DNA of 64,000 nucleotides from Streptomyces sp. (lineage in GTDB: Bacteria; Actinomycetota; Actinomycetes; Streptomycetales; Streptomycetaceae): positions 1 to 64,000 of the forward strand of contig NZ_JAEKKT010000166.1 in NCBI RefSeq assembly GCF_019510245.1, written 5' to 3'. Under the pieces are notes generated by a model that was given only the letters and a program-made list of their open reading frames with translations, made no database searches and was not told the origin of the DNA. Position numbers and translations under genes: made by a program. Positions 35,342-44,151 of the stretch are shown here, in pieces. Position 1 is the first letter of the stretch. Each line of letters starts with the position of its first letter.

Positions 35342-36988
35342 GTGGTCGACCTCTCCTCCAGGAATCCCGACTGGTGGCGTCAGGCCGTCATCTACCAGGT
35401 GTATCCGCGCAGCTTCGCCGACGCGGACGGCGACGGGCTCGGTGACCTCAGGGGCATCACCGGGCGGCTCTCCCATCTGGGCGCGCTCGGCGTGGACGCC
35501 CTGTGGCTCAGCCCGTTCTACCCGTCCGAACTCGCCGACGGCGGCTACGACGTGGCCGACCACCGCGACGTCGACCCGCGCCTGGGCACCCTGGACGACT
35601 TCGACGCGATGGTCGCCGAGGCGCACCGGCTGGGCCTGAAGGTGATCGTCGACATCGTCCCGAACCACACCTCGCACCTGCACCCCTGGTTCCGCGAGGC
35701 CCTGCTGGCCGGCCCCGGCTCCGCGGCCCGGGAGCGCTACGTCTTCCGCCCCGGCCGCGGCGCGCATGGTGAACTCCCGCCCTCCGACTGGCAGTCGGTA
35801 TTCGGCGGCAGCGCCTGGCGCCGGGTCCCGGACGGCGAGTGGTACCTGCACCTGTTCGCCCCCGAGCAGCCCGACCTGAACTGGGGGCACGAGGAGGTCC
35901 GCGCCGACTTCCGCACCACCCTGCGCTTCTGGTCCGACCGGGGCGTGGACGGCTTCCGCGTCGACGTGGCGCACGCCCTGGTGAAGGACCTCGCCGAACC
36001 GTTCAGGGACGTGGCCGAGTTCGGCCCGACCGGCGAGGAGGCGTTGGAGCGGGTCCCGCCCGGCACCCACCCCTACTGGGACCGCGACGGGGTGCACGAG
36101 ATCTACCGCGACTGGCGCGGGATCTTCGACACCTACAGCCCGCCCCGCACGGCCGTCGCCGAGGCCTGGGTGCCGGACGCGCGACGGGCGCTGTACGCCC
36201 GCCCGGACGAACTCGGCCAGGCCTTCAACTTCGAGTACCTCCAGACCCCCTGGGACGCCGGGGCGCTCCGCGAGGTCATCACCGGCTCGCTCGCCACCGC
36301 CCGCGCGGCCGGCGCCTCGGCCACCTGGGTGCTCTCCAACCACGACGTCGTACGGCACGCCTCCCGGCTGGCGCTGCCGCCGGGCACGGACGAGAACGCC
36401 TGGCTGCTGTCCGGCGGCCGCACGCCGCGCGTCGACGTCCCCCATGGCCTGAGGCGCGCCCGCGCCGCCACCCTCCTCATGCTCGCGCTGCCCGGCTCGT
36501 CGTACGTCTACCAGGGCGAGGAACTCGGCCTGCCCGAGGTCGCCGACCTGCCCGGCACCGTCCTCCAGGACCCGATCTGGGAACAGACGGGCCACACCCG
36601 CAAGGGCCGCGACGGCTGCCGGGTGCCGCTGCCGTGGACGGCGGACGGACCGTCGTACGGCTTCGGGGCCGGCGGTGCCTGGCTGCCGCAGCCGGAGTGG
36701 TTCGGGCCCTACGCCGTCGAAGCGCAGGCCGGTACGGAAGGCTCCACCCTGGAGCTCTACCGCACCGCCCTGCGGCTGCGCCGCAAGCTGCTGGACGGCG
36801 AGACGCTGACCTGGGCCGAGGCGCCCGCGGGCGTGCTGCACTTCGCCCGGACGGAGGGCTGGCGGTGCGTCGCGAACGTGTCGGACGCGCCGGTGCCGCT
36901 GCCGCCGGGCGAAGTGCTGCTGGCGAGCGTGCCGTTGCCGCATGACGGCACGCTGCCGCCCGACACCACGGTGTGGCTGGGCGCCTGA
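35342..36988 (+). CDS. Alpha-glucosidase / oligo-1,6-glucosidase, GH13
   Basis: 548 residues from GTG 35342 (AAGGAA about 8 nt upstream). GH13 barrel with YPRSFADADGDGLGDLRGI, conserved region I DIVPNHTS, region II DGFRVDVAHAL (nucleophile Asp), region III VAEAW (acid Glu) and region IV LSNHDVVRH. This family hydrolyses alpha-1,4 or alpha-1,6 bonds at non-reducing ends of malto-, isomalto- or trehalose-type substrates, and some transglycosylate; the QEELGLPE-like YQGEELGLPEV fits alpha-glucosidases. No signal peptide, so it works in the cytoplasm on imported sugars. No transporter or LacI regulator is adjacent. Single gene. Confidence 0.93.
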   Translation: MVDLSSRNPDWWRQAVIYQVYPRSFADADGDGLGDLRGITGRLSHLGALGVDALWLSPFYPSELADGGYDVADHRDVDPRLGTLDDFDAMVAEAHRLGLKVIVDIVPNHTSHLHPWFREALLAGPGSAARERYVFRPGRGAHGELPPSDWQSVFGGSAWRRVPDGEWYLHLFAPEQPDLNWGHEEVRADFRTTLRFWSDRGVDGFRVDVAHALVKDLAEPFRDVAEFGPTGEEALERVPPGTHPYWDRDGVHEIYRDWRGIFDTYSPPRTAVAEAWVPDARRALYARPDELGQAFNFEYLQTPWDAGALREVITGSLATARAAGASATWVLSNHDVVRHASRLALPPGTDENAWLLSGGRTPRVDVPHGLRRARAATLLMLALPGSSYVYQGEELGLPEVADLPGTVLQDPIWEQTGHTRKGRDGCRVPLPWTADGPSYGFGAGGAWLPQPEWFGPYAVEAQAGTEGSTLELYRTALRLRRKLLDGETLTWAEAPAGVLHFARTEGWRCVANVSDAPVPLPPGEVLLASVPLPHDGTLPPDTTVWLGA

Positions 36989-36994
36989 GGTGAC

Positions 36995-37816
36995 TCAGCC
37001 GGCGGTGGGCGTGGCGCCCGGGGTCGCGTTCACCGCGTTGCCGTCGGCGTTGCCGGTGCCGACACCGGCACCGCTGCCCGTGAAGCCGTTCTCGCCCGGG
37101 AGGGCCGGCGGGCTGGTCGTGCTGTTGACCGGCGGGGTCAGGACGACCTCCGGCTGGCCCGCGGCCGGGGGCGGCGGGGTCAGGTCGGTGGCCGGCAGCT
37201 TCGGCGGGGTGGTCTCCTGGAAGAGCACCGATGGGAAGTCGACCAGGCCGGTCTGCTCCATCACCGTGATGTGGTCCAGCACCGTGGCGTTGGCCTGGTC
37301 GGCCAGGATCCGCACCAGGGTGTTCCGGGTGGTCGAGCGGATCTTCGCGATCGTGTTGAAGATCGAGCCGTGCGTCACGCGCAGGATGTTGGCGAAGTCC
37401 GTGTCGAACTTCTTCCCGGTGTCCGCGGTCAGGGTGTTGACGAACCCCTGCTGCTGCGGAGAGGGCAGGTTGGGGATGGTGATGTTCAGCATCGGCGCGA
37501 TCTTGCGGCAGCTGGCGTCCAGCGCGGCGTGCCCGTCGATGAGGTGCTTGCTCGCGGTGATGACCGCCTGGGACTGGCCCTTCTTCAGGCCGAGCTGGCC
37601 CACGGGGTACTCCCACAGCCCGGCCGCCCGCACCTTCACCACGAAGTCCCGGTCGCCCTCGGTGAGCGGGCCCCACTGGGTGTTCGCGATGATCCGGTTG
37701 GTGTCGCTGGACACGGTGTTCAGGCCCAGCATGCTCGGGTAGGCGAGTGCCGCGAGGGTGAAGCTGAGGGCTCCGCCCACGAAAAGCGTTCCCGTCGCGT
37801 TCCGCGAAAAGCGCAC
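36995..37816 (-). CDS. Secreted DUF4142 protein with Thr/Pro tail
   Basis: 273 residues from GTG 37816; GCAGGAGGCACC gives an ideal ribosome site. A signal segment (TLFVGGALSFTLAALAYPSML) precedes a DUF4142/ferritin-like helical domain (LTEGDRDFVVKVRAAGLWEYPVGQLGLKKGQSQAVITASKHLIDGH and so on). The last 80 residues are Pro/Thr/Gly-rich, a probable cell-wall-crossing spacer. DUF4142 proteins are exported helical bundles of unknown biochemical role, often envelope-stress linked. Convergent with the alpha-glucosidase gene at 6 bp. Confidence 0.88.
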   Translation of the reverse strand: MRFSRNATGTLFVGGALSFTLAALAYPSMLGLNTVSSDTNRIIANTQWGPLTEGDRDFVVKVRAAGLWEYPVGQLGLKKGQSQAVITASKHLIDGHAALDASCRKIAPMLNITIPNLPSPQQQGFVNTLTADTGKKFDTDFANILRVTHGSIFNTIAKIRSTTRNTLVRILADQANATVLDHITVMEQTGLVDFPSVLFQETTPPKLPATDLTPPPPAAGQPEVVLTPPVNSTTSPPALPGENGFTGSGAGVGTGNADGNAVNATPGATPTAG

Positions 37817-38031
37817 CGGTGCCTCCTGCCGGTCGGGGATCCCGCGCAGGGGCGGGGGTCGGACTCCGGTGAATACGGATGGGGAGGCCACCGGAAACCT
37901 TTTGGTTTGGTAAAGAACTTGTGAGGGTCGTCTCTGCCGGGGGCGCCGTCGCCCCATGTCCTGGCCACGAGAAGGTGATGGTTCTTCCAGGTGAGAGTGG
38001 TCATGACAAAGTCGCGGGCAGGCTTCGCCGC

Positions 38032-38769
38032 ATGCCCCCACAGTCATCCCCCCGCATCCCCCGCAGCCCCCGCCTGCCCGGCGCTTCGGCCGGCCGGGGC
38101 CCCGCCGCGCGACCCGCCCTGCCCGTCCTGCCCTACCGCAAGCCCACCAGGGGCCGCGACTACTGGGTGTTCGACGACGTCCTCCCGGACGTGGACGCGG
38201 TACGGGAGCGGTGCCTGGCCAAGGACGACTGGGTCCAGGGATACCCGCACACCTCGGAGACCTGGCCCGGACTGCGCACCATGCCCGGCCTGGAACCCGC
38301 CGAACTCGCGGTCGTGGAGGGGCTGGTGCGCAAGGCCACCGGCGCCGGGAAGCTGTGGGTGCAGCAGGCGCCCGGCGGCGGCACCCTCAACCACAACTGC
38401 GTCCAGGTGGTCGGCGAGGGCGAGAGCGAGCCGCGCCCGCACACCGACTCGCGGGCGCTGTGCCGGTACGCGGCGGTGCTGTACCTCAACCCCGGGGTGG
38501 CCAAGGACTGCGGCACCGCGTTCTACCGCCAGTCGCTGCCCGGCGGCCGGCTCGGCGGCAACATCGTGCAGGCCCCGCACAACAACCTCGTCGAGGCGCT
38601 CGGCACCCGGTTCGTCCCCGGCGACCACTTCGAGGAGGACGTCCGTGTCCCGCACAGGTACAACCGGCTGCTCCTCTACAACGCCAACCTGGTGCACAGC
38701 GCGACCGGTTACGCGGGAAAGACGCTGGAGGAGAAGCGGATGACGGCGGTGTTCTTCTGGATGGCGTGA
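38032..38769 (+). CDS. DUF6445 family protein (2OG-Fe oxygenase-like fold)
   Basis: 245 residues if started at ATG 38032; other starts are possible and none has a strong ribosome site. After a Pro/Arg-rich lead, the core reads YWVFDDVLPDVDAVRERCLA, then HNCVQVVGEGESEPRPHTDSRALCRYAAVLYLNP, and near the end RYNRLLLYNANLVHSATGYAG. The PHTD (HxD) and the late H-S-A-T-G give the metal triad and spacing of 2-oxoglutarate/Fe(II) oxygenase folds, which I recall for DUF6445. The substrate is unknown. Adjacent DUF4142 and DUF4232 genes are not obviously related. Confidence 0.75.
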   Translation: MPPQSSPRIPRSPRLPGASAGRGPAARPALPVLPYRKPTRGRDYWVFDDVLPDVDAVRERCLAKDDWVQGYPHTSETWPGLRTMPGLEPAELAVVEGLVRKATGAGKLWVQQAPGGGTLNHNCVQVVGEGESEPRPHTDSRALCRYAAVLYLNPGVAKDCGTAFYRQSLPGGRLGGNIVQAPHNNLVEALGTRFVPGDHFEEDVRVPHRYNRLLLYNANLVHSATGYAGKTLEEKRMTAVFFWMA

Positions 38770-38907
38770 GGCTTCGCCGTTTGTCACAGCCGGTGTGACA
38801 CGACCACGACGGGCCCGTGACGGCGATCCCCGAACTTCCCCCAACGGGGCCGCATCGAAAGGGGTGTCCGGCAGAGAGCCGGGAGGACACCGTCGCTGGG
38901 GGATCCC

Positions 38908-39654
38908 ATGTCGAAGCTTCGCAACCGCCGTACGAACGTCCGCAAGGCCGCTGTCGCCGTGACCGGTGCGGCCGCGCTGCTGGCCCTGCTGACCGCGTGC
39001 AACGGCACCGCGAGCGGCTCCGTCAGCGCCGACGGCGGTTCGGCGGCCCCGGCCGCGGGCGACTCCACGACGGCCGACGGCTCCACGGGCGGCTCGGGCA
39101 GCGGTTCCGCCGGCAGCGGTTCCGCCGGCACCGGGAGCAGCGGCGGCGGGAGCACCTCGGGCGCGTCGGCGTCCGGCGGTTCGTCCGCGACCGGGGGCGG
39201 CTCCACCGGCGGCTCCTCCTCCGGCGGTTCCGCCACCACCGGCTCGGTGCCCGCCTGCCAGGCCTCCCAGCTCGGCTACTCCTGGGCCGACCCCGGCAGC
39301 GGCACCGGCCAGCAGAAGCACGCGGTCGTGGCGCTCACCAACAAGAGCGGCCACGCCTGCACGATGTACGGCTTCCCGGGCGTCGACCTGGTCAACAGCG
39401 GTCAGCAGTGGTCGCTCCGGCGCACGAACGCCACCGCGAAGCGGGTCACCCTGGCGAACGGCGCCTCCGCCGACTTCACGATCACCTTCCTGGTCTCGGA
39501 CCAGAACGACTCCACCGCGTTCACGCCGACCACCGTCGTCATCACCGCGCCGAACCAGCGCACGTCGTACGACCTGCCCTGGCACGGCGGTGCCGTGGTG
39601 CTCCAGGACGGCGCCACCCACCCGGGCACGTACGTCGGCCCCGTCGGCGAGTGA
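38908..39654 (+). CDS. DUF4232 lipoprotein
   Basis: 248 residues with GGGGGA before the ATG. Lipobox LLALLTAC, then about 90 residues of Gly/Ser low complexity as a flexible tether. A C-terminal DUF4232 domain follows (CQASQLGYSWADPGSG, VVALTNKSGHACTMYGFPGVDLV, SADFTITFLVSDQND, ITAPNQRTSYDLPW) with two cysteines placed for a disulfide. This family is common on the outer membrane leaflet of actinobacteria and has no known biochemical role. Single gene, followed by the convergent FGE gene. Confidence 0.92.
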   Translation: MSKLRNRRTNVRKAAVAVTGAAALLALLTACNGTASGSVSADGGSAAPAAGDSTTADGSTGGSGSGSAGSGSAGTGSSGGGSTSGASASGGSSATGGGSTGGSSSGGSATTGSVPACQASQLGYSWADPGSGTGQQKHAVVALTNKSGHACTMYGFPGVDLVNSGQQWSLRRTNATAKRVTLANGASADFTITFLVSDQNDSTAFTPTTVVITAPNQRTSYDLPWHGGAVVLQDGATHPGTYVGPVGE

Positions 39655-39670
39655 CCGCGGGCCCCTTGCC

Positions 39671-40621
39671 TCACCCCGCGTCGCGGGCGCAGCGGAAGCC
39701 GGTGTGGCCGGTGGAGCTGTCGGGGGTGTTGGCGGTGCGGGCGGCGACCCGGTAGCGGTTGCAGTAGGAGGCGTGGCAGAGGTGGGAGCCGCCGCGCATG
39801 ACGCGGGTGCTGTGCCCCGGGCCGCCGTCCGCGCCGCCGTCCGTGCCGCCGTGTTCAGTCGTCCACCGGTCGGCGCACCACTCCCACACGTTGCCCGAGG
39901 TGTTGTGGAGGCCGTACCCGTTGGGCGCGAAGGCGTCGACGGGCGCGGTCCCGCGGTACCCGTCGGCGGCGGTGTTCCGGGTCGGGAAGGTCCCGCGCCA
40001 GATGTTGCACCGGTACTCCCCGTCCGGGTCCAGCTCGTCGCCCCACGGGTAACGGGCCTGCTCCAGACCGCCCCTGGCCGCGTACTCCCACTCCGCCTCG
40101 GTGGGCAGCCGCTTGCCGGCCCAGGAGGCGTAGGCGGCGGCGTCGTACCAGGAGACGTGCACGACGGGATGCCGGCCGAGCCCCTCCAGCCCGCTGCCCG
40201 TCCCGGCCGGCTCGTGCCAGGCGGCCCCCGCGACCGCACACCACCAGGGCGTCTCCGGCGGCCGGGGCGCACCCCGGCGCAGCGCGGCGGGCAGGAACCC
40301 GGCGAAGACGTACGACCAGCCCAGCCGTTCGGCGTCGGTGACGTAGCCGGTGTCGGCGACGAACGCGGCGTACTCGTCGTTGCTCACGGCACACGCGTCG
40401 ACGAGGAACGGCGCCACCCGCACGGCCCGCACCGGCCCCTCCCCGTCCGCCGGGAAGCCGTCGGCGTCCTCGGCGCCCATCAGGAACTCACCGCCGGGCA
40501 GCGCGACCGTCCCGGAGCCCCCGGCGGCACTGCCGCCGGGGACGGGCAGGGGCCGCACCGACGGCCGCGCGGGCCGGGCGGGCGCGCAGCAGGCGGACGG
40601 CGGCGGCTGGGTGGACTCCAT
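39671..40621 (-). CDS. Formylglycine-generating enzyme
   Basis: 316 residues. SUMF1/FGE fold: FLMGAEDADGFPADGEGPVR at the start, HPVVHVSWYDAAAYASWAGK, RLPTEAEWEYAARGG, NTSGNVWEWCADRW and the active-site block RGGSHLCHASYCNRYRVAAR, whose two cysteines five apart match the copper-binding pair of Streptomyces FGE. It oxidises the motif Cys of sulfatases to formylglycine. No sulfatase gene is present in this window, so it must act in trans, and it is likely housekeeping. The N-terminal 40 residues are Cys/Pro-rich and poorly conserved. Confidence 0.95.
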   Translation of the reverse strand: MESTQPPPSACCAPARPARPSVRPLPVPGGSAAGGSGTVALPGGEFLMGAEDADGFPADGEGPVRAVRVAPFLVDACAVSNDEYAAFVADTGYVTDAERLGWSYVFAGFLPAALRRGAPRPPETPWWCAVAGAAWHEPAGTGSGLEGLGRHPVVHVSWYDAAAYASWAGKRLPTEAEWEYAARGGLEQARYPWGDELDPDGEYRCNIWRGTFPTRNTAADGYRGTAPVDAFAPNGYGLHNTSGNVWEWCADRWTTEHGGTDGGADGGPGHSTRVMRGGSHLCHASYCNRYRVAARTANTPDSSTGHTGFRCARDAG

Positions 40622-40674
40622 GACCGGAGTGTGGCGCAGCCGCCTGTGGCGCCGGGCCGCGGGGCCGTCGGAGG

Positions 40675-41004
40675 TCAGCCGAGGAGTTCGCGGACCGCGG
40701 CGGCCGTGTTGAACACGGCCGGGAGGAGGAAGATCCCGCCGAAGAGCATCCAGGCACAGCCGAGGACCCGCCGCGTGCGGGTGGGCGGTGCCGGCTCGCG
40801 CCCGGAGCCGCCCGGAGCACCTCCGCCGAGTCGCTGCGTGAGCCTCGTCCGCCCGAAGGCGTCGGCGGTCAGGGTGCGTCCGGTACGACGCTGTCGTCGC
40901 CCCATCCACAGCGCGACGGCGGCGACCACCGCCGTGAAGGCCGCCAGTCGCAGATGCTCGCCGGGCGTATCGGCGCCGGCGAGGTCGACGGCCAGGTACG
41001 ACAT
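40675..41004 (-). CDS. Small membrane protein of unknown function
   Basis: 109 residues from ATG 41004 (CGGGGGGAG upstream). Two membrane segments (LRLAAFTAVVAAVALWMG near residue 20 and VLGCAWMLFGGIFLLPAVFNTAAAV near the end) flank a basic, Gly/Arg-rich loop. The family is not recognised. It is upstream of the FGE gene on the same strand, 53 bp away, so the two may be co-transcribed. No sequence link between the two functions is visible. Confidence 0.75.
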   Translation of the reverse strand: MSYLAVDLAGADTPGEHLRLAAFTAVVAAVALWMGRRQRRTGRTLTADAFGRTRLTQRLGGGAPGGSGREPAPPTRTRRVLGCAWMLFGGIFLLPAVFNTAAAVRELLG

Positions 41005-41154
41005 GGATCTCCCCCCGAGGTCACGACGCGCACATCTCTTCATACCCGGTCCGGTGCGTCAACCGAATTGACCGGTGCCGGGCGCCGGGTCCTCGCGTCG
41101 ACCGCCGCCGACCAGCGATAATCGCCCCATGGCACCCTCCTCGTCCGCCGCCGC

Positions 41155-41823
41155 GTGAACGTCACCCGGTTGCACGGCCGTCTGCTGCCCGACCTGCTGT
41201 CGGTCGGTGCCGGGTACCCCCTGGCGCTGGCCGGCGATTACGCGGCCCAGGTCCACGGCCTGTTCGACCGTCCCGGCCGGACCGTGGACGCGGCCACGCA
41301 GAGCCCGGCGCCCATGCGGGCGATCGCCGGGACGGTCGTGAGCGGCCTGCGCGAGCGCGGCTGGCGGGTCGACGCCCGGGAGACGGACCCCCTCTCCGCG
41401 CAGCTCGTCGTCGGCGACGCGGTCGCGGAGGAGGAGGGCGAGGTCAACCTCCTCAAGGAGGCCCTCTGGCATCCTCCCGTCCGGACGGAGTTCGGCCCGG
41501 CCCTCGCCCTCGAGGACGTGGTCGGCATGCGGGTCTGGGCCCTGGCCGACCGTGGCCTGCTCCGCGACCTGCTGATCGTGCACGCCGCCGCGGACCGCTG
41601 GACCCTCCCCGAACTGGAGGACCTCGGCCGCCGGCACGCCCGCGACACCTTCGACCTCGCCGACCTCCAGTTCCGGCTGACCGGCACGGACTGGATCGAC
41701 GACCGGGAGTTCGCGAGGCACGGTCCCGACGGTGCGGAGATCACCGCCCTCCGCCAGTGGGCCCAGGCCTGGGCCGACGACATCGCGGAGCGCCTGATCG
41801 AGGGCCGGCCCCCGGAGGACTGA
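41155..41823 (+). CDS. AbiEii/AbiGii-type nucleotidyltransferase-like protein
   Basis: 222 residues. The N-terminal block LALAGDYAAQVHGLFDRPGRTVDAATQS matches the nucleotidyltransferase LxGGYAxxxHGxxxRxxxDxD pattern, but several positions differ (GD for GG, and TVD where RDLDF is usual), so catalysis is uncertain. The rest (ALEDVVGMRVWALADRGLLRDLLIVHAAA) matches AbiEii-like proteins common in Streptomyces. No AbiEi antitoxin is beside it, so it is not a clear toxin-antitoxin pair. A 9-codon leader (41129-41158) ends in TGA overlapping the GTG start, which may couple translation. Confidence 0.75.
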   Translation: MNVTRLHGRLLPDLLSVGAGYPLALAGDYAAQVHGLFDRPGRTVDAATQSPAPMRAIAGTVVSGLRERGWRVDARETDPLSAQLVVGDAVAEEEGEVNLLKEALWHPPVRTEFGPALALEDVVGMRVWALADRGLLRDLLIVHAAADRWTLPELEDLGRRHARDTFDLADLQFRLTGTDWIDDREFARHGPDGAEITALRQWAQAWADDIAERLIEGRPPED

Positions 41824-41907
41824 CGCCCGGCGAGGTCAGCCGGCCGCCTGCTGCCGCTGCTCCATCGCCGGCACCCCGACCGCTGTGCGCATGCCCACGG
41901 TGTGCTG

Positions 41908-42261
41908 TCAGGCCGGCTGCCACAGTTCGACGCGGTTGCCCTCGGGGTCGGTGACCCAGCCGAAGCGGCCCACGCCGTCCATGTCCTGGGTCTCCTCGGC
42001 GACGTCCGCGCCCTTGGCGCGCAGCTGGGTGAGCATCGCGTCCAGGTCGCGGACCCGGAAGTTGAGCATGGTCTGCTGGGCGGGGGAGCCGAAGTAGCCG
42101 GTCCCGGACTCGAAGGCCGCGAACACCGTCGGCCCGGCCGGCTGCTGCCACAGGCCGTGGTCGTCGGTGTCCAGGCCCAGGCAGTCGCGGTACCAGGCGC
42201 TCAGGGCCGCCGGGTCGGCGGACCGCAGGAAGTACCCGCCGATTCCAAGCACACGTTCCAT
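41908..42261 (-). CDS. VOC (glyoxalase/dioxygenase superfamily) protein
   Basis: 117 residues, one complete VOC unit of two beta-alpha-beta-beta-beta modules: IGGYFLRSADPAALSAWYRDCLGL at the start and LNFRVRDLDAMLTQLRAKGADV, VTDPEGNRVELWQP at the end, with the usual Glu metal ligand in VELW. VOC proteins bind metals and small molecules or act as glyoxalases or dioxygenases. The substrate is unknown. Single gene, short intergenic spaces both sides. Confidence 0.9.
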   Translation of the reverse strand: MERVLGIGGYFLRSADPAALSAWYRDCLGLDTDDHGLWQQPAGPTVFAAFESGTGYFGSPAQQTMLNFRVRDLDAMLTQLRAKGADVAEETQDMDGVGRFGWVTDPEGNRVELWQPA

Positions 42262-42379
42262 GCCGCCATGGTGCCAGGACGGGGCCGACGCGCACGTGTG
42301 AAGTCGCGGGACGCGCGGTACGGACGTAGGGGCAAGCGTGCCGTGTCATGCCGTGTCGTGTCAGCCGTCGGGAGTCGTC

Positions 42380-43045
42380 GTGAGCAGTGTTGCCATCGTG
42401 GGGGCCGGGCCCGGGCTGGGGGCCGCCGTCGCCCGGCGGTTCGGGCGGGAGGGGTACGGGGTCGCGCTCGTGGCGCGGGACGGGGAGCGGCTCGCGGCGC
42501 TGGCCGGGGAGCTCGCCGGAGAAGGGGTGCGGGCTCGTGGTTACCCGGCGGACGTGAGGGACCCGCTCGCCCTCGCGGGGGCGCTGGCGCGGGCCGCCGA
42601 GGAGCTCGGGACCGTGGAGATCCTGCAGTACAGCCCCGTACCGCAGCGGGACTTCATGCAGCCGGTCCTGGAGACCACCCACGCGGACCTGCGCGGGCCC
42701 GTCGAGTTCTCGGTGTACGGGCCGGTCGCCGCCGTGCAGCAGGTGCTGCCGGGGATGCGGGAGCTGGGGCGAGGGACGATCCTGCTCGTCAACGGCGGTA
42801 CGGCCGTCATCCCGCACCCCGACCGGGCCGGGACCTCCATCGCCTTCGCCGCCGAGAGCGCGTACGGGCATCTGTTGCACGACCGGCTCGCGGGGGAGGG
42901 AATCCACGTGGCGCAGCTGGTCATTCCGGGGGCCATCGTCGCCGGGCACCCCCGTAAGGACCCCGCCGTGCTCGCCGACACGCTGTGGGGGATGCACCGC
43001 GACCGGCACGGGTTCCGGCACTACGCCGACGACCTGGAGAGCTGA
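42380..43045 (+). CDS. Short-chain dehydrogenase/reductase
   Basis: 221 residues from GTG 42380 (GGGAG upstream). The Rossmann motif GAGPGLGAAVARRFGREG has the GxxxGxG spacing and DVRDP follows. At the catalytic site TAVIPHPDRAGTSIAFAAESAYGHLLH the usual YxxxK Tyr and Lys are not evident, suggesting an atypical or non-catalytic SDR as seen in several streptomycete clones. Substrate unknown. Single gene. Confidence 0.82.
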   Translation: MSSVAIVGAGPGLGAAVARRFGREGYGVALVARDGERLAALAGELAGEGVRARGYPADVRDPLALAGALARAAEELGTVEILQYSPVPQRDFMQPVLETTHADLRGPVEFSVYGPVAAVQQVLPGMRELGRGTILLVNGGTAVIPHPDRAGTSIAFAAESAYGHLLHDRLAGEGIHVAQLVIPGAIVAGHPRKDPAVLADTLWGMHRDRHGFRHYADDLES

Positions 43046-43097
43046 GGGGCACGGCCGCACCGGCTCGGTGCCGATCCGGGCGAAAGGTTCGATCTGC

Positions 43098-43131
43098 GCG
43101 AACATCATCTGTGGGACAAAATGGTGTTCGC
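43098..43131. promoter_or_regulatory. Inverted repeat upstream of glycerol facilitator
   Basis: GCGAACATCAT (43098-43108) and ATGGTGTTCGC (43121-43131) are reverse complements with one mismatch, 12 bp apart. The repeat lies 47 bp before the facilitator start, where a repressor such as a GlpR- or GylR-type protein could bind. The regulator gene is not in the window. Confidence 0.55.
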
Positions 43132-43177
43132 CTGATTGCTCCTCGCAGGGAGCCAGGGATGGCTAAGGGGGCCAGCG

Positions 43178-44113
43178 ATGGCTGTGGAAATAACTCCTCT
43201 CCTCAAGCCCTCCAAGCTCAGAAGACGTGGAGGCCTGCTCGGTGAGTGCCTGGCAGAGTTCCTGGGGACGTTCGTCCTCATTTCCTTCGGGTGCGGTGTC
43301 GTGGCGATGGCCGTCGCGGCGCTTCCCGGGTCCGGGCGCGCGGAGACGCCCACGACCATCTTCCTCGCCGCCGGTGACTGGCTCCTGATCGCCTGGGGCT
43401 GGGGCCTCGCCGTGACCTTCGGCATCTACGTGGCCGGCGGCGTCAGCGGCGCCCATCTGAACCCGGCGGTGACGCTGGCGTTCGCCGTGCGCCGCAGGTT
43501 CCCGTGGGTGAAGGTGCTGCCCTACTGGATGTCGCAGGTGCTGGGCGCCCTCGCCGGAGCGGCGCTGGTCTATCTCGTCTACCGCGACGCGATCAACGCG
43601 TTCGACGCCGCTTCGAAACCGCCGAAGGTGGGCGGCCACACCGAGGCCACCTTCTCGATCTTCGCCACCTTCCCGGCGCCGTACTTCCACGGCGGGAACT
43701 GGGGGCCGCTGATCGACCAGATCGTCGGTACGGCCTTCCTCGTCATGTTCGTCGTCGCGGTCATCGACCTGCGCAACACGGCCGTGGGGGCCAACCTGGG
43801 GCCGTTCGTCATCGGCCTCGCCGTCGCCGCGATCGGCATGTCCTACGGCGCGAACGCGGGCTACGCCATCAACCCCGCCCGCGACTTCGGACCGCGGCTG
43901 CTCACCTGGTTCGCCGGGTGGAAGAGCTACGCGTTCCCGGGGAACGGGGCGTGGTTCAGCAACTACTTCTGGATCCCGATCGTCGGCCCGCTGATCGGCG
44001 GCGTGGTCGGGGTGCTGATCTACGACCTGTTCATCGGCGACGTCCTGCACGCCCGCCTCAAGCTGGGCGAGCTGCCGGAACCGGGCCGGACCCGCCCGAC
44101 CGCCGACGACTGA
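43178..44113 (+). CDS. glpF: MIP family glycerol facilitator/aquaporin
   Basis: 311 residues. Six membrane segments and two pore half-helices with NPA motifs: GAHLNPAVTLAF (first) and GYAINPARDFGPRL (second; the Asp after NPAR is the mark of glycerol-conducting members). It lets glycerol and similar polyols diffuse through the membrane. Streptomyces glycerol genes usually group glpF with kinase and dehydrogenase; here it is alone, so it may be a second copy. The start at ATG 43178 follows TAAGGGGG. GlpF is the best family name; water or urea conduction is possible. Confidence 0.88.
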   Translation: MAVEITPLLKPSKLRRRGGLLGECLAEFLGTFVLISFGCGVVAMAVAALPGSGRAETPTTIFLAAGDWLLIAWGWGLAVTFGIYVAGGVSGAHLNPAVTLAFAVRRRFPWVKVLPYWMSQVLGALAGAALVYLVYRDAINAFDAASKPPKVGGHTEATFSIFATFPAPYFHGGNWGPLIDQIVGTAFLVMFVVAVIDLRNTAVGANLGPFVIGLAVAAIGMSYGANAGYAINPARDFGPRLLTWFAGWKSYAFPGNGAWFSNYFWIPIVGPLIGGVVGVLIYDLFIGDVLHARLKLGELPEPGRTRPTADD

Positions 44114-44151
44114 CGGCCGCGCCTCCTGCGTGACTCGGCCGGTCTCCGGGG

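Noticed and set aside
41155..41823. AbiE-type toxin-antitoxin or phage defence system
   Set aside because: No AbiEi antitoxin or other defence gene is adjacent and the nucleotidyltransferase motif is degenerate.
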